From Aporrectodea caliginosa (Eukaryota > Annelida > Clitellata > Crassiclitellata > Lumbricidae), in NCBI GenBank assembly GCA_020284085.1, contig JACEVL010000005.1, positions 1,781,215 through 1,845,214 on the forward strand: a stretch of DNA of 64,000 bases, written 5' to 3'. How positions within the stretch are numbered: the first letter of the stretch is position 1; each line of letters opens with the position of its first letter. Below the pieces are notes generated by a model that saw nothing but the letters and a program-made list of their open reading frames with translations, was not told the DNA's origin and did not search any database. A program made the translations under genes and the position numbers. Of this stretch, positions 1-12,353 are shown one piece after another.

Positions 1-1513
1 GGACTACTGAAAGCGACACACAAACAAAAGCAGCTCATTCTTAAAGTGTGAAATGTCACAATATGGAACACATGGCTCCAGTTTGTAAACATGACCACCA
101 GGACAGATATCCATTTAGAAATTTCTGCTTCTTCTGTGCCCTCTAAACAACCAATCTGTACTAAGTACACTGTAAGACTTCTTAAGTACCTAATAATTTA
201 AGAATACAACTAGTACACTAAGTAATATATTGCATACTTATACAGCCATATACGATTGTCCATGCACAATTGAAATATTATAAAATTAGATAGCACATGA
301 ATATATTGGCCACTATTATACTATACCATAATGCTTCCGCAGAGTGATTCTTGCCTGTCGAAGCCACACTTAAAATTCTATTCCACTCCATTCTCAGTTC
401 CTTGCTGAAGAAGTAGGGCCATTCATGCAAACAGCATCTGCAGCAGTAATGACAAAAGCAGGCAGGTTAAACAGAATCTTTGGATTCACATAATAGGCAC
501 ATTTAACATCCTAATGAAAAATTGCTCCTACACATAGGCCTACTTATACTTGTGAAACATTTATACGTTGTACTTATAGCTGACTTTTGTAAGTGATTTA
601 TATATTGCTATATTGATCACTTCAGCTACATATGTAGATTATATACACATTATAATAGAATTAGTTATCTGTTATTCTTATATGAAGGCATATAATTGAA
701 AACATTCAATAAGTACAATACAGTACCGTATTTAAATAAGAATATCACAAAGAAGATCAGACCTCAAGGCAACCAGGAAATGCAGCAATGGAATTTCTGT
801 TTTAACCTCATGGCGCAAACCTCATCTTGCAAAACAGAAGTCTGCAGTCATTGTCCTTAGTGTGCAAGGGGTGCTCATGGAACACGTTTTCGCATCTATG
901 TAACTGGGATTGGATTTAATTAATTACTTAGTAACTTCTACCCCACTGTTATCTAATGCTCAAGGCATCAACCAATGGCACATGTCTTCTTCAAAAATTA
1001 TAAGACTGACGTAAAAGGAACGGATCGTGAATAATGTGAATAACTTGAGTTCACTGTTCTGTCACCCTGAAACTCAATTCAGACAGAATCTCTCTAGAGC
1101 AGGAAACCAAGGCAACAACTTAAGTACACAGACCGTAGCATGCTTGACTAGAAAATATACTTACATTCGAAGGCTTACTCCACACAACAGCAGAACGTTT
1201 CAAATCAGTAACACTCTGCTTCTTGCACCTTCCATTCCAGTAAAACTGCAGGACCAGACAGATGGTAATCAGTCGTTTCATTATACCCAATACTGTCTTG
1301 CATGAATGCCTTCAACCTCGACTCGACCGAAAGCTTACCTGTAACATACAACACAAAAAAGTGCAATATGCTTATACATGTGTATTTGTGTCCGTATGCA
1401 CGTATGATGTAAGAGCAATAGTGCACATATGATTTAAGTAAGTAAGTATGTCTGTATATATTGATACAGACTCTTCATATGTGACCTTTCAAGCACCTCT
1501 CAGTAGTATTAAG
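1..1513. other. Unassigned intergenic DNA
   Basis: AT-rich single-copy-looking sequence. I see no exon with splice sites, no RNA gene and no recognisable transposon end. Short open frames here have no family resemblance. One TAGGCCTA palindrome lies at 535-542. Confidence 0.5.
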
Positions 1514-4500
1514 GGTGGGTTTTAGGCCCTAGAAAAAGCTTTCACATACTTATACGATAAGTATTTAATTTGGACGCTGAAATAACAGCATTACTATCAA
1601 TGCATTTCTACAGTGTATTTTTGCTTGAAAATAGTGTATCACTTGAAGGGTGAGCACTTAGAGAAGAGCTATTGAAATAGGTGGGTGATTGTGGTTTTGG
1701 TTAGCACAAAGGGTGCTCTTCAGGCCCTATAAAGGGCTTTCACATACCTAGACTAGAAGTATTTAATTTGAAAGAGTCAAGTAACACTATATCTTGCAAT
1801 GCATTTCTACAGTGTATTTTGGCTTGAAAATAGTGTTTCACTTGAAGGGTGACCACTTAGACAATGGTGATTGATAAAGCTGGGTGATTGTTGTTTTGGT
1901 TAGCACAAAGGGTGCCCTTTAGGCCCTAGAAAGGGCTTTCAAGTACCTAGACTAGAAGTATTTAATTGAAAGAGTCAAGTAACACTATATCTTGCAATGC
2001 ATTTTGACAGTGTATTTTGGCTTGAAAATAGTGTTTCAGTTGAAGTGTAAGCACTTAGACAAGGGTGATTGATAAAGCTGGGTGATTGTTGTTTTGGTTA
2101 GCACAAAGGGCGCGCTTTAGGCCCTAGAAAGGGCTTTCAAGTACCTAGACTAGAAGTATTTAATTGAAAGAGTCAAGTAACACTATATCTTGCAATGCAT
2201 TTCTAGTGTATTTTGCTTGAAAATAGTGTTTCACTTGAAAAGTGAGCACTTAGACAATGGTGATTGATAAAGCTGGGTGATTGTTGTTTTGGTTAGCACA
2301 AAGGGCGCGCTTTAGGCCCTAGAAAGGGCTTTCAAGTACCTAGACTAGAAGTATTTAATTGAAAGAGTCAAGTAACACTATGTCTTGCAATGCATTTCTA
2401 CAGTGTATTTTGGCTTGAAAACAGTGTTTCAGTTGAAGTGTAAGCACTTAGACAAGGGTGATTGATAAAGCTGGGTGATTGTTGTTTTGGTTAGCACAAA
2501 GGGCGCGCTTTAGGCCCTAGAAAGGGCTTTCAAGTACCTAGACTAGAAGTATTTAATTGAAAGAGTCAAGTAACACTATATCTTGCAATGCATTTCTAGT
2601 GTATTTGGCTTGAAACTAGTGTTTCACTTGAAGGGTGAGCACTTAGACAATGGTGATTGATAAAGCTGGGTGATTGTTGTTTTGGTTAGCACAAAGGGCG
2701 CGCTTTAGGCCCTAGAAAGGGCTTTCAAGTACCTAGACTAGAAGTATTTAATTGAAAGAGTCAAGTAACACTATATCTTGCAATGCATTTCTAGTGTATT
2801 TGGCTTGAAACTAGTGTTTCACTTGAAGGGTGAGCAGTTAGACAATGGTGATTGATAAAGCTGGGTGATTGTTGTTTTGGTTAGCACAAAGGGCGCGCTT
2901 TAGGCCCTAGAAAGGGCTTTCAAGTACCTAGACTAGAAGTATTTAATTGAAAGAGTCAAGTAACACTATATCTTGCAATGCATTTCTACAGTGTATTTTG
3001 GCTTGAAAATAGTGTTTCAGTTGAAGGGTAAGCACTTAGACAATGGTGATTGATAAAGCTGGGTGATTGTTGTTTTGGTTAGCACAAAGGGCGCGCTTTA
3101 GGCCCCAGAAAGGGCTTTTAAGTACCTAGACTAGAAGTATTTAATTGAAAGAGTCAAGTAACACTATATCTTGCAATGCATTTCTAGTGTATTTTGCTTG
3201 AAAATAGTGTTTCACTTGAAGGGTGAGCACTTAGACAATGGTGATTGATAAAGCTGGTGATTGTTGTTTTGGTTAGCACAAAGGGCGCGCTTTAGGCCCC
3301 AGAAAGGGCTTTCAAGTACCTGGACTAGAAGTATTTAATTGAAAGAGTCAAGTAACACCATATCTTGCAATGCATTTCTACAGTGTATTTTGGCTTGAAA
3401 ATAGTGTTTCAGTTGAAGGGTAAGCACTTAGACAATGGTGATTGATAAAGCTGGGTGATTGTTGTTTTGGTTAGCACAAAGGGTGCTCTTTAGGTCCTAG
3501 AAAGGGCTTTCAAGTACCTAGACTAGAAGTATTTAATTGAAAGAGTCAAGTAACACTATATCTTGCAATGCATTTCTACAGTGTATTTTGGCTTGAAAAT
3601 AGTGTTTCAGTTGAAGGGTAAGCACTTAGACAATGGTGATTGATAAAGCTGGGTGATTGTTGTTTTGGTTAGCACAAAGGGCGCTCTTTAGGCCCTAGAA
3701 AGGGCTTTCAAGTACCTAGACTAGAAGTATTTAATTGAAAGAGTCAAGTAACACTATATCTTGCAATGCATTTCTAGTGTATTTTGCTTGAAAATAGTGT
3801 TTCACTTGAAGGGTGAGCACTTAGACAATGGTGATTGAAAAAGCTGGGTGATTGTTGTTTTGGTTAGGACAAAGGGTGCTCTTTAGGCCCTAGAACGGGC
3901 TTTCAGCCTTTCACATACCTAATCAATAAGTATTTAATTGTAAGGGTCAAGTAACAGTATATCTTGCAATGCATTTGTACAATGGATTTCGCATTGGCAA
4001 TGGTGATACTCTTGAAGAGCTACCACCTAGACAATACTCATTGAAAGAGAAAAGTGATTGGCGGTTTCTATAGAACTCAGGTTGCTCTTTAGTCCCTAGA
4101 TACGGCTTTCGCATACTAATGGTCCAAGTATTTTATTTCAAAGGTCAAGTAACAGTATCTCTTTCAATGCATTTGTACAGTGGATTTTGTATTGCCAATA
4201 GTGGTATTGTTGAAGGGCTACCACTTAGGCATTGGTGATTGAAACAGACGGTTGATTGGCGTTTTGGATAGCACTGATGGTGCTCTTTTGTCCCTAGATA
4301 CGGCTTTCGCATACTTAGGGTCTAAGTATTTTATTTCAATAGTCAAGTAACAGTATATCTTGCAATGCATTTGCACAATGGATTTCACAGTTGCAATGGT
4401 GATATTTCTTGAAGCTCTACCACCTAGACAATGGTCATTGAAAGGGATGGTTGATTGGCGGTTTCTATAGAACTCAGGGTGCTCTTTAGTCCCTAGATAC

Positions 4501-5440
4501 AGCTTTCGCATACTAAGGGTCCAAGTATTTTATTTCGAAGGTCAAGTAACAGTATCTCTTGCAATGCATTTGTACAATGGATTTTGTATTGCCAATTGTG
4601 GTTGTTCTTGAAGGGCTACCATTTAGGCATTCGTGATTTAAACAGACGGGTGATTGGCGTTTTGAATAGCATTAAGGGTGCTCTTTAGTGCCTAGATACG
4701 GCTTTCACATACTTAGGGTCTAAGTATTTTATTTCAAGAATCAAGTAACAGCATATATCTTGCAATGCATTTGTACAATGGATTTTGCATTGACAATAAT
4801 GGTAAGTTTCAAGGGCTACCAATTAGGCAGTGGTGATTGAAACAGACGGGTGATTGGCGTTTTGGATAGCACTGAAGGTTTTCTTTAGGCCCTACAAAGG
4901 GGTTTCACATACTTAGAGGATAAGTATTTTATTTCAAGGATCAAATAACAGCATCTCTTGCAATGCATTTGTACAATGGATTTTGCATTGACAATAATGG
5001 TAAGTTCCAAGGGCTACCACTTCGAGAATGGTATTTAAACAGATGATTGATTGATGTTTTGATTAGCATTGGGGGTTCTCATTTGGCTCTGTAATTGGCT
5101 TTTGCATACTTAGACGATAAGTATTTTATTTCAATGGTCAAATAATAGCATTTCTTGCAATGTATTTGTTCCAATGGATTTGGCTTGACACTAATGGGTA
5201 AGTTTGATGGATTACCACTGTGAGGATAATGATTGAAGGTGATGGATGATTGCCGTTTTGGTTAGTATAAAAGTTGCTCTTTACACCCTGGAAAGTGCTT
5301 TCGCATACTTATACGATAAATATTTTATTTCAATGGTCAAATAATAGCATTTCTTGCAATGCAAATTGTCCAATGCATTTAGGCTTCACAATAATGGTTA
5401 GTGTGAAGCGTGAACACTGGGAAAAGAGTTTTTGCAGGAA
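1514..5440. repeat. Tandem satellite array, unit about 195-198 bp, about 20 copies
   Basis: The landmark ttagcac recurs at 1701, 1900, 2098, 2293, 2491, 2686, 2881, 3079, 3273 and 3471, with further copies beyond, giving steps of 194-199 bp. Two unit lengths mix because of a 3 bp difference inside the segment tttcta(cag)tgtatttt. Copies between about 1,700 and 3,860 are very similar. Units from about 3,900 to 5,440 are increasingly diverged, as expected when homogenisation acts on one side of an array. The same unit recurs inverted at 13.7-14.3 kb and 19.8-20.2 kb, and direct at 20.2-21.4 kb, so it is a dispersed component rather than a single-locus satellite. No coding capacity is evident. 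Confidence 0.95.
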
Positions 5441-6071
5441 ATGAGTGATTAGGAAGGATATGTAATGATTAGAATTATGGTAGGAGTACCCTGGTAAAAA
5501 TTCCACGTGCAGGACTTTTACATAATGCAGAAGAAAAGTAAGTAAGTAAGTGTTTTCGTTATTACACCACTTGCAAACGCACAAGTATGTCAGTTTCAAA
5601 GCACACTGATAGCATAAAACACCTGCAAATCAATCGTGTGGGAAGTGTTAGTGCCTCATAGACGGTAATTAGTGAAGCGTACGAGTGCGCGGCCTGTTCG
5701 TATCTCATAGGCTTAACACGTCAACTTAACGCAATATTCAGCATTGTGTTACGTTGAGGTGTAGCTATTAATAGCCGCGGACAAGTTGAGGTGTAGCTAT
5801 TAATAGCCGCGGTCAATATAGATTGCTTGAGCCGCGGGTAATGTAGGCCTACCATAGCCGCTTGACTTCCGGTTGTCGTCGAATGGTCGTTTAACGGCTC
5901 AATTCGTTTTTATGTTCTCTTCTAAATTCAGTTTTATTCGGTTGTTTTTGTTTCTTTTAGCACGAATATATTCCGGAATATGAGAAATATAAGCGTAAAC
6001 GCTTAAATTAATCTGGGAATACGTTATAAGTCAGAAAATAATTTACGACGCTAAACTACACGTTTAGGGAC
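5441..6071. repeat. Conserved right-hand tail of the satellite-bearing repeat
   Basis: This unique-looking stretch follows the satellite. Its last part (tgacttccgg near 5,865; gtcagaaaataatttacga and gacgctaaactacacg near 6,030-6,062) is matched at 21,540-21,770, again directly after satellite units. The inverse of the end motif appears at about 13,653-13,673, directly before inverted satellite units. A 27-30 bp tandem duplication (gttgaggtgtagctattaat) sits at 5,753-5,812. I infer that satellite plus tail form one end of a dispersed element. Confidence 0.55.
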
Positions 6072-6624
6072 ATCTTATGGACATTTTAAAAATGGACATC
6101 TTAACTTGTAAAACAACAAAATGGCAAGTTAAGGGGAATGGTTTGTGTTGGGTTAAGGCCGTTAACTTACGGGGCCTATGTAAATATGTACGTACATCGC
6201 ACGATTGCACATGACATTGTGCTGAGAATAAGCCAGGCGGCCGTCTTGACAACAGTATGCCTGGCCCGGCCCTATTCTGTGCGCCCTTAATATCACTCGG
6301 CTTATTCGGGACGCAATACACGCTTTATTTACCTGATTTGATCCTCAAACCTCACACCTCTTGCGCCGGATATATTATACTTACCCCTCGATTAATCTAA
6401 ACAAAGTTCCTTAATCAAAATCAATTTTTAAAAGAAAAATGTATTACTTACTTTGAAACACGTGCGATGAAGTTGGACGCCATTAATGTGAATAATAAGT
6501 AAGGAAGCGAGCAAAACAAAATTCAGGAATAAAGATGTCGGCGAATGATTATAATAATTATTATTCACGAACAACGCATCGTCAATCGAATAATCCAGAC
6601 ACACTAGTATTTGTTTGTAAAGTT

Positions 6625-7262
6625 GAGCGCCAGACATAAGAGCGCCCGACATAAGAGCGATGTACTTTTAAGATAAAAATAAAAACAAACACAAAGAATA
6701 ATCCTAGTGCAATTTATTCAACAAAGTGCTGTGAAGAAAATAGACTAAATAGACTAAATAAATGTCTGAATTTAATACTAATACTGTATAACAACGATTT
6801 CAGAAAAAATAGACTAAATAGACTAAATAAATGTCTGAAATTAATACTAGTACCAGAACAGTAACTGTCACAAAAACCTCTAAATGCTACTATGCTCTAA
6901 TATGCTAGTGTACCTTTTGACATTTTAAATAACATGCTTTTAAATAAGATAGACCTAGTGGTTTATTAACAACATTATTCACGATGTTGGTGTTTTATTA
7001 TGTTCATTGGTTTTGGTTGGCATGCGGACGTCCGCAAGGGGGTGGGGGTAAGGCTAAATGCGGACAAGTGCGGACAAGGGGGAGGGGGGTCCAAAGTAGG
7101 TCATTTTTCTGCGGACGTCCTTTATGGACGACCCCTAAGCCCCGCTGATTGATTGATTCGCTCTTATGTCGGTCGCTCTTATGTCTGGCGCTCTTATGTC
7201 GTTCGCTCTTTTGTCGGCGCTCTTTTGTCGGCGCGCTTTTGTCGGGCGCTCTTTTGTCGGCG
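6625..7262. mobile_element. Fold-back type element with short tandem repeats at its ends
   Basis: The left end (6,628-6,660) carries two copies of a roughly 16 bp unit (agcgcccgacataagagcg). The right end (7,155-7,262) carries about eight inverted copies (cgctcttatgtcgg). The two ends can pair over at least 35 bp. Between them is about 490 bp with no transposase, including a 66 bp direct duplication (gactaaataaatgtctgaa at 6,755 and 6,820). It is a non-autonomous inverted-repeat element of unknown superfamily. Confidence 0.6.
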
Positions 7263-7415
7263 TGCCATACCATTTTGTGCAGAAATGAATGCTGAATCCA
7301 ATGTTGTATTACAAGTTATGATATGTGAAACCAAACACGAAATCCACGGGGGGTCGTCTCAACCCTCCCTTGGTAGTTGACGTCGCATTAAAAACCTTGG
7401 TAGCCTGAGGGTTAA
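7263..7415. mobile_element. Truncated right end of the piggyBac-like MITE
   Basis: About 150 bp is nearly the same as 11,712-11,860, the right end of the complete copy at 10.9-11.9 kb. It ends at a TTAA (7,412-7,415). The left part is missing: the sequence starts exactly where the fold-back element ends, so the two insertions are nested or were joined by a deletion. Confidence 0.65.
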
Positions 7416-7417
7416 TA

Positions 7418-8240
7418 CGTCCGATTGATAGATTATTTTAAAGGACTGACCAGTTGTTTGAATGCTTGAATGATTGACTGATTAGTTTTTTGACTGATTG
7501 GATTCGTTGACTGACTGATTTCTTGACTAACTTAATGAATTATTGATTGCCGTTAAGTCAATCGATTGACTGCGTGTTTGTTTGACTTTTTGAATTGCTT
7601 CATTTAAACCTCCGGCCGACGGTGGAGCGTGCAAACCGTTAGGCAAACCCGCACCCTGGTTTGAACGTAGGCTGGAGATAATTGCCATACCGACATACAT
7701 GTACCAATAACAATATGACGGCACCCAACTCCGTTGTTGACAACGTAGTTTTAAGTATAATAGTCCTCTGTTTAGCTGATCCTGGCAGATTCCAAGGCCA
7801 TTGACGTTGATCATTCTCACCTTACATTCAACCTTTATATTTGCACAGGTATCGCAGGTATGTTATGGCGTTTGATTTGTTTCCTTCTGATTCCGGACGT
7901 AAAAATGTACTTATGCAATAATCTAGCATAAAACGTGACTGACAAATTTATAAGATCGGTCGATGGTGTATTAAATGTGTGTAAGGCGAGCATTGCATGT
8001 AAAGGGTCAAATTCCATCTAGCGACCAGAGTTCAATGTTTTATAAACTATGATCCTCAATTCGTCAGAAATCCTCTGCTGAACAGGAAGTCAATGTAAGG
8101 AACCACGCATAAGGGTTATAAGATGACAGTGGACTCACAATAGGAGTGTCGTTGGCTTGGTGGCGCATGTATAGCGGACATTTGAACCACCGTTCTCTCG
8201 GTTGACAGTCTAGCGCTGTATCCACTACACCATAATCAGA
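7418..8240 (-). repeat. SINE-like dispersed repeat with tRNA-like segments, copy 1
   Basis: Three blocks match another locus at 25.74-26.69 kb: a TGA/TTGA-rich block (7,421-7,560), a block around 7,640-7,820 (gattccaaggcc...ttctcacct), and a reverse-oriented tRNA-like block at 8,165-8,235. Read on the minus strand the last has an A-box-like TGGTGTAGTGGATA and a B-box-like GGTTCAAAT, as expected of a tRNA-derived RNA polymerase III promoter. Block order differs between the two loci, so they may be composites. No functional tRNA is claimed. Confidence 0.45.
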
Positions 8241-8249
8241 GTGAGTAAG

Positions 8250-8510
8250 AGATGGGGAAGGACAGGCAGAGGCAGAGGGAGAGAGGCAGAGGAAGAGGCA
8301 GAGGCAGAGATAGCCTACAGGGACAGGGCCCGGAGACATATATGAAGAGGAATATGTGCAGGTACAAGGATAGGAACAGAGAAAGGGATAGGGGAAGTGA
8401 CAGGGAGCGCGGGAGAGGATGTAGAGAGACAGGTACAGATAGAAGAACAGCGATAAGCGAGAAACAAAGACAGGGACAACCAGAGGGACAGTCAGAGGGA
8501 AAAGGAGATA
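8250..8510. repeat. Purine-rich simple repeat (CAGAGG / GGGA type)
   Basis: Degenerate gacaggcagaggcagaggga-like repeats fill this stretch. The open frames in it are Arg/Gly/Asp-biased artefacts of the repeat. Confidence 0.8.
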
Positions 8511-9224
8511 GAGAGGCGCTAGATAAATGCCGGAATCTATTACTTCATATAGCACCCTTGTTACCTGCTCCGTTCCCTGAGAGGTCTAGTATTTCGTTGG
8601 CGTCACAGGAGGTCTCTTCTCGTTAACCTAAGGTTCTATTCTTCGTTCTATTGCGTTTGTTTGTTGGTATACGTCTGCATGTTTGTCTTGATTCCTCACG
8701 TTTCTCGTTCTCTCTCATTCCATTTGTCTCTCTTCTCTGTTTCTATCTCTCACAGTCATTGTCTCAATCTGTGCGACTGTCTATCATTCTATGATTATCT
8801 ACATTGTATATCTCTGTCTCTGTCTCCTCTCTATATCTGTCGGAATAGCGGCGTCGAGATAAATGAATATACAGCCCAGGAGGCACAGCTAATCGACAAT
8901 CCCTGAAGGAGAATTCCGTTTACTGCTTCATGACTGTCCTCGCAAATGATAATGGATCGCAGGAGGTACAGCTCAGTCATTTCACTGTGTAATCTTTTGA
9001 GCGATATTTGACTGCGATTGTTCTAGGACTGTCAGTACAGAGGATTCCGCAAACGATTATAGATCGCAGGAGGTTCAGGTCATCTTTCCTGCCATGTTTG
9101 ACTAGCATAAAGAGAACGTCGGAAGATACAGCGATAGGGGAGGCTCAGCTCATATCAACGAAATATGTAGTCCGTCAAACGCCTCACTCACCGTGTCAGG
9201 AAAGTCAGCAGATCATCAGACAGG

Positions 9225-9540
<316 letters not shown>

Positions 9541-9693
9541 GGGAGGGAAATGTATGGATGGGGTAATATATAGAGGTATACAGAGAAAGGAGTTTCAGCT
9601 CATTCTTTCCATTGGCGTTTTTACCCAGATGATTCCTTCTATTGCTTGAAATTTTGAAATCCGTCACTATCGTTCAAACTTTGTTTTGGCCAG

Positions 9694-10565
9694 CAGTGTT
9701 ATATCAATTACATTGCAAATGTAATTCAATTATAATTGCAATTACATGCTTGTAAATGTAATTGAATTACAATTACAATTAGGCTACTTGATTGTGAAGT
9801 AATTGAATTACAATTACATTTTGATTGTAATTCAATTACCAATTACTTTTCAAATTATTCCTTTAAAATTGGCAAATGATTTAGAATTTTTTCGATAATT
9901 TTTAATTTACTCTATTTTTAAACTAAAACATCCAATGGACCAATGGCCTGTAAATTGTAGGCTAATAATATATGCATTCAATTGTATTATAAGTTTGTCA
10001 CGTATCCAAAATACGATTTGTAATTATGATCCATTAAAACAAGTTAGAGTTTATATGATTTTTGGTAGAAGTTTTTTTCAAAATGACTCCATCTTACAGT
10101 AGATGCTCAACAGGAGCTGAAGATGGAAGCTCTATTTTCTGTAGGCAGCCGCAGAAAGCTAGCCTAGCTAAGAATGAGTGCTTGACTACATGAATAGTCT
10201 GATAGTGATGGCCATCCCTTGCCCTTGAGGTCTATCAAAGTGTGCTGTAAGATCGTAAGAGGGGTGTAAGGAAAGGATAATGTTGACAATTATTATGTTG
10301 CCATGCAAACATAATGCAGAGCAGTTTATTCAATTAAACGAGTGGCCCGGGTCAACCCGGCAGGCTGTCATCTTTGCTGACTTTATGAAAGTAATTTTTA
10401 ATTTACACTTCATTCAATTACAAATTACATGCAATATTGTAATTGAAATACAATTACAATTACTGGCTTAAAATGTAATTCAATTACAATTACAATTATG
10501 GAACTTGTAATTCAATTACGTAATTCAATTAGGCCTACATGTATTTCAATTACTGAACAACACTG
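9694..10565. mobile_element. hAT-like MITE with AATTACAATT subterminal repeats
   Basis: The ends are CAGTGTT... and ...AACACTG, giving a short terminal inverted repeat with the CAGTG start usual for hAT. They are flanked by the 8 bp direct repeat TTGGCCAG (9,686-9,693) and TTGGCCAA (10,566-10,573), which differ at one base; 8 bp duplications are the hAT hallmark. Both subterminal regions are packed with attacaattacaatt / ttgaattac words. The 872 bp element has no transposase. Confidence 0.75.
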
Positions 10566-10747
10566 TTGGCCAATCCGTATTCACGACGAAGAGGAGGACG
10601 ATGCTAATACTAGTCGGTATGCTACATCGTCGTTAAACAAAGCTACCTCTACGAACGAAAGTAATCTAATTAGAATTAAAGTAACCTTTAATGAGAGGGC
10701 GACGTTATTAGCCCTGACATACACAAGAGGTCGCCAAACAACGACAA

Positions 10748-10825
10748 TACCTTGCTCGCCTTAGACACCTCTAAAATGCTGTCTTGCGACTCTATTAATT
10801 CAGCAAATGCGTTTAATCTAAAAAG
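10748..10825. repeat. Flanking direct duplication, left copy
   Basis: The segment ctcgccttagacacctctaa ... tattaattcagcaaatgcgt is repeated at 11,982-12,040 on the far side of the piggyBac-like MITE. The shared context is larger than the TTAA target duplication, so it predates the MITE or is part of a bigger repeat. Confidence 0.7.
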
Positions 10826-10893
10826 AGCTGTAATATGCCAAAAACTAATCTTTGTCGGCGGCAACGGCCTATGTTGTCATAAGCTGCCGTTAA

Positions 10894-11856
10894 CCCTCGG
10901 GCTACCAAGGGGGGGGTTATTACGACCCCTCTAGGTTTTTTGATTAAAAAACTTGTTCCTTGTGGAATATAATTTTGATAATTTAGGTAGCTGTAGCAGG
11001 ATAACTTGCGCACATTTTGAGGTAAACATCATTGTGATATCTCACGCCATTCAAAAGTTACACCCGATATACCTGAGGTACCAGGGGGGTTGATACGACC
11101 CCCCTTAGTTTTTCGTCTATGGCGTACTCATTTTTCTTCCTGGAAGAGAAACAAATATACCATTCTTTAGAGGGAATGTAGGGCTTCATTTGCATACCTA
11201 CATCTTTGTCTTTTGAAAACCGGAAGTGATCAAAATAAATAATAATACGCGTAATATGCGTGAAAATGGCTGAATGGAAGGACTCCCCTTAGTTTTTTGT
11301 TGGTAGCGTATTCATTTATCTTCCTGGAAGAGAAACAAAGATACCATTCTTTAGAGGGAATGTAGGGCTTCATTTGCATACCTACATCTTTGTCTTTTGA
11401 AAACCGGAAGTGATCAAAATAAAAAATAATACGCGTAATCTGTGTGAAAACGGCTGAATACAGCATCACAACGTAAATCGATATATATGTATGGATATAT
11501 ATGTATGGATGTATATTTATACGTATATAAACATATGTAGGGATGTATGTGTATCTTGGATACATAGATCAGTTTCAAAACACACATAATTTTATATTTG
11601 TTTATACAAAAAGTACAAAATGTACGCAATAATATAAAATATCGCTAATTAAGGGGGTTCCATTGTTAAAAGTGATGTAATTTCGAGGTGCATTCACATA
11701 ATGTATAACTAAATATAGCATTCTGTGCAGAAATGAATGCTGAATCCAATGCTTTATTACAAGTTATGATATGTGAAACCAAACACGAAATCCAGGGGGG
11801 TCGTCTCAACCCCCCCTTGGTAGCCGATGTCACAAAAAAGCTTGGTAGCCCTAGGG
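10894..11856. mobile_element. piggyBac-like MITE with TTAA target duplication
   Basis: The ends are CCCTCGGGCTACCAAGG and ...CCTTGGTAGCCCTAGGG, a good inverted repeat starting CCCT. TTAA flanks both sides (10,890-10,893 and 11,857-11,860). A TTAA target plus CCC-start ends is diagnostic of the piggyBac superfamily. No transposase is encoded. Internally a segment of about 183 bp is tandemly duplicated (11,101-11,283 and 11,284-11,460). A second, truncated copy of the right end is at 7,263-7,415. Confidence 0.8.
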
Positions 11857-12204
11857 TTAAATTGTGGACACACATATCTTAAGATCCTCATCGATGTCAT
11901 AGAGTAAAGTGAACGCTCCTTGGTTGAATCCAAAGGAGGAGGAAGAAGAAAACGAAATGGTATCAAGTTCTCTCACCGTGCTCGCCTTAGACACCTCTAA
12001 AACGCTGTCTTACGACTCTATTAATTCAGAAAATGCGTTTTATCGTAAAATACCATTCATGCCATAGAGTAAAGTCGATGTAAACGGTCCTTGGTTGAAT
12101 CCAAAGGAGGAAGAATAAAACGAAATGGTATCAAGTTCTCTCACCCCCCTTCGCATCCTTAATCTGACGCTTCATAGTCTCTGCATTGTGCACCAGTCTG
12201 CTGC

Positions 12205-12340
12205 TGAGGATGTTGGCTGTATGTCTGTATGTTTGGTTGTCTGTCTGAGTTTGTCTATGCGTGTCTGTCCGTACGTGTCTATATCTGCGTCTCAGTCTGT
12301 CTGTGCGTCTGTCTGTTAGTTTCTAACTCTTCTATCTGTA
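12205..12340. repeat. Degenerate (TGTC)n / (TCTG)n simple repeat
   Basis: Imperfect gtctgtctg runs. Like the similar run at 25.4-25.7 kb it lies beside a GGCGCC array, so it is probably part of that repeat family. Confidence 0.75.
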
Positions 12341-12353
12341 TGTATGTCCGTTT

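Noticed and set aside
1514..5440. Possible CRISPR-like regular repeats
   Set aside because: Units of 195-198 bp are contiguous, without unique spacers; this is a satellite in a eukaryotic genome.
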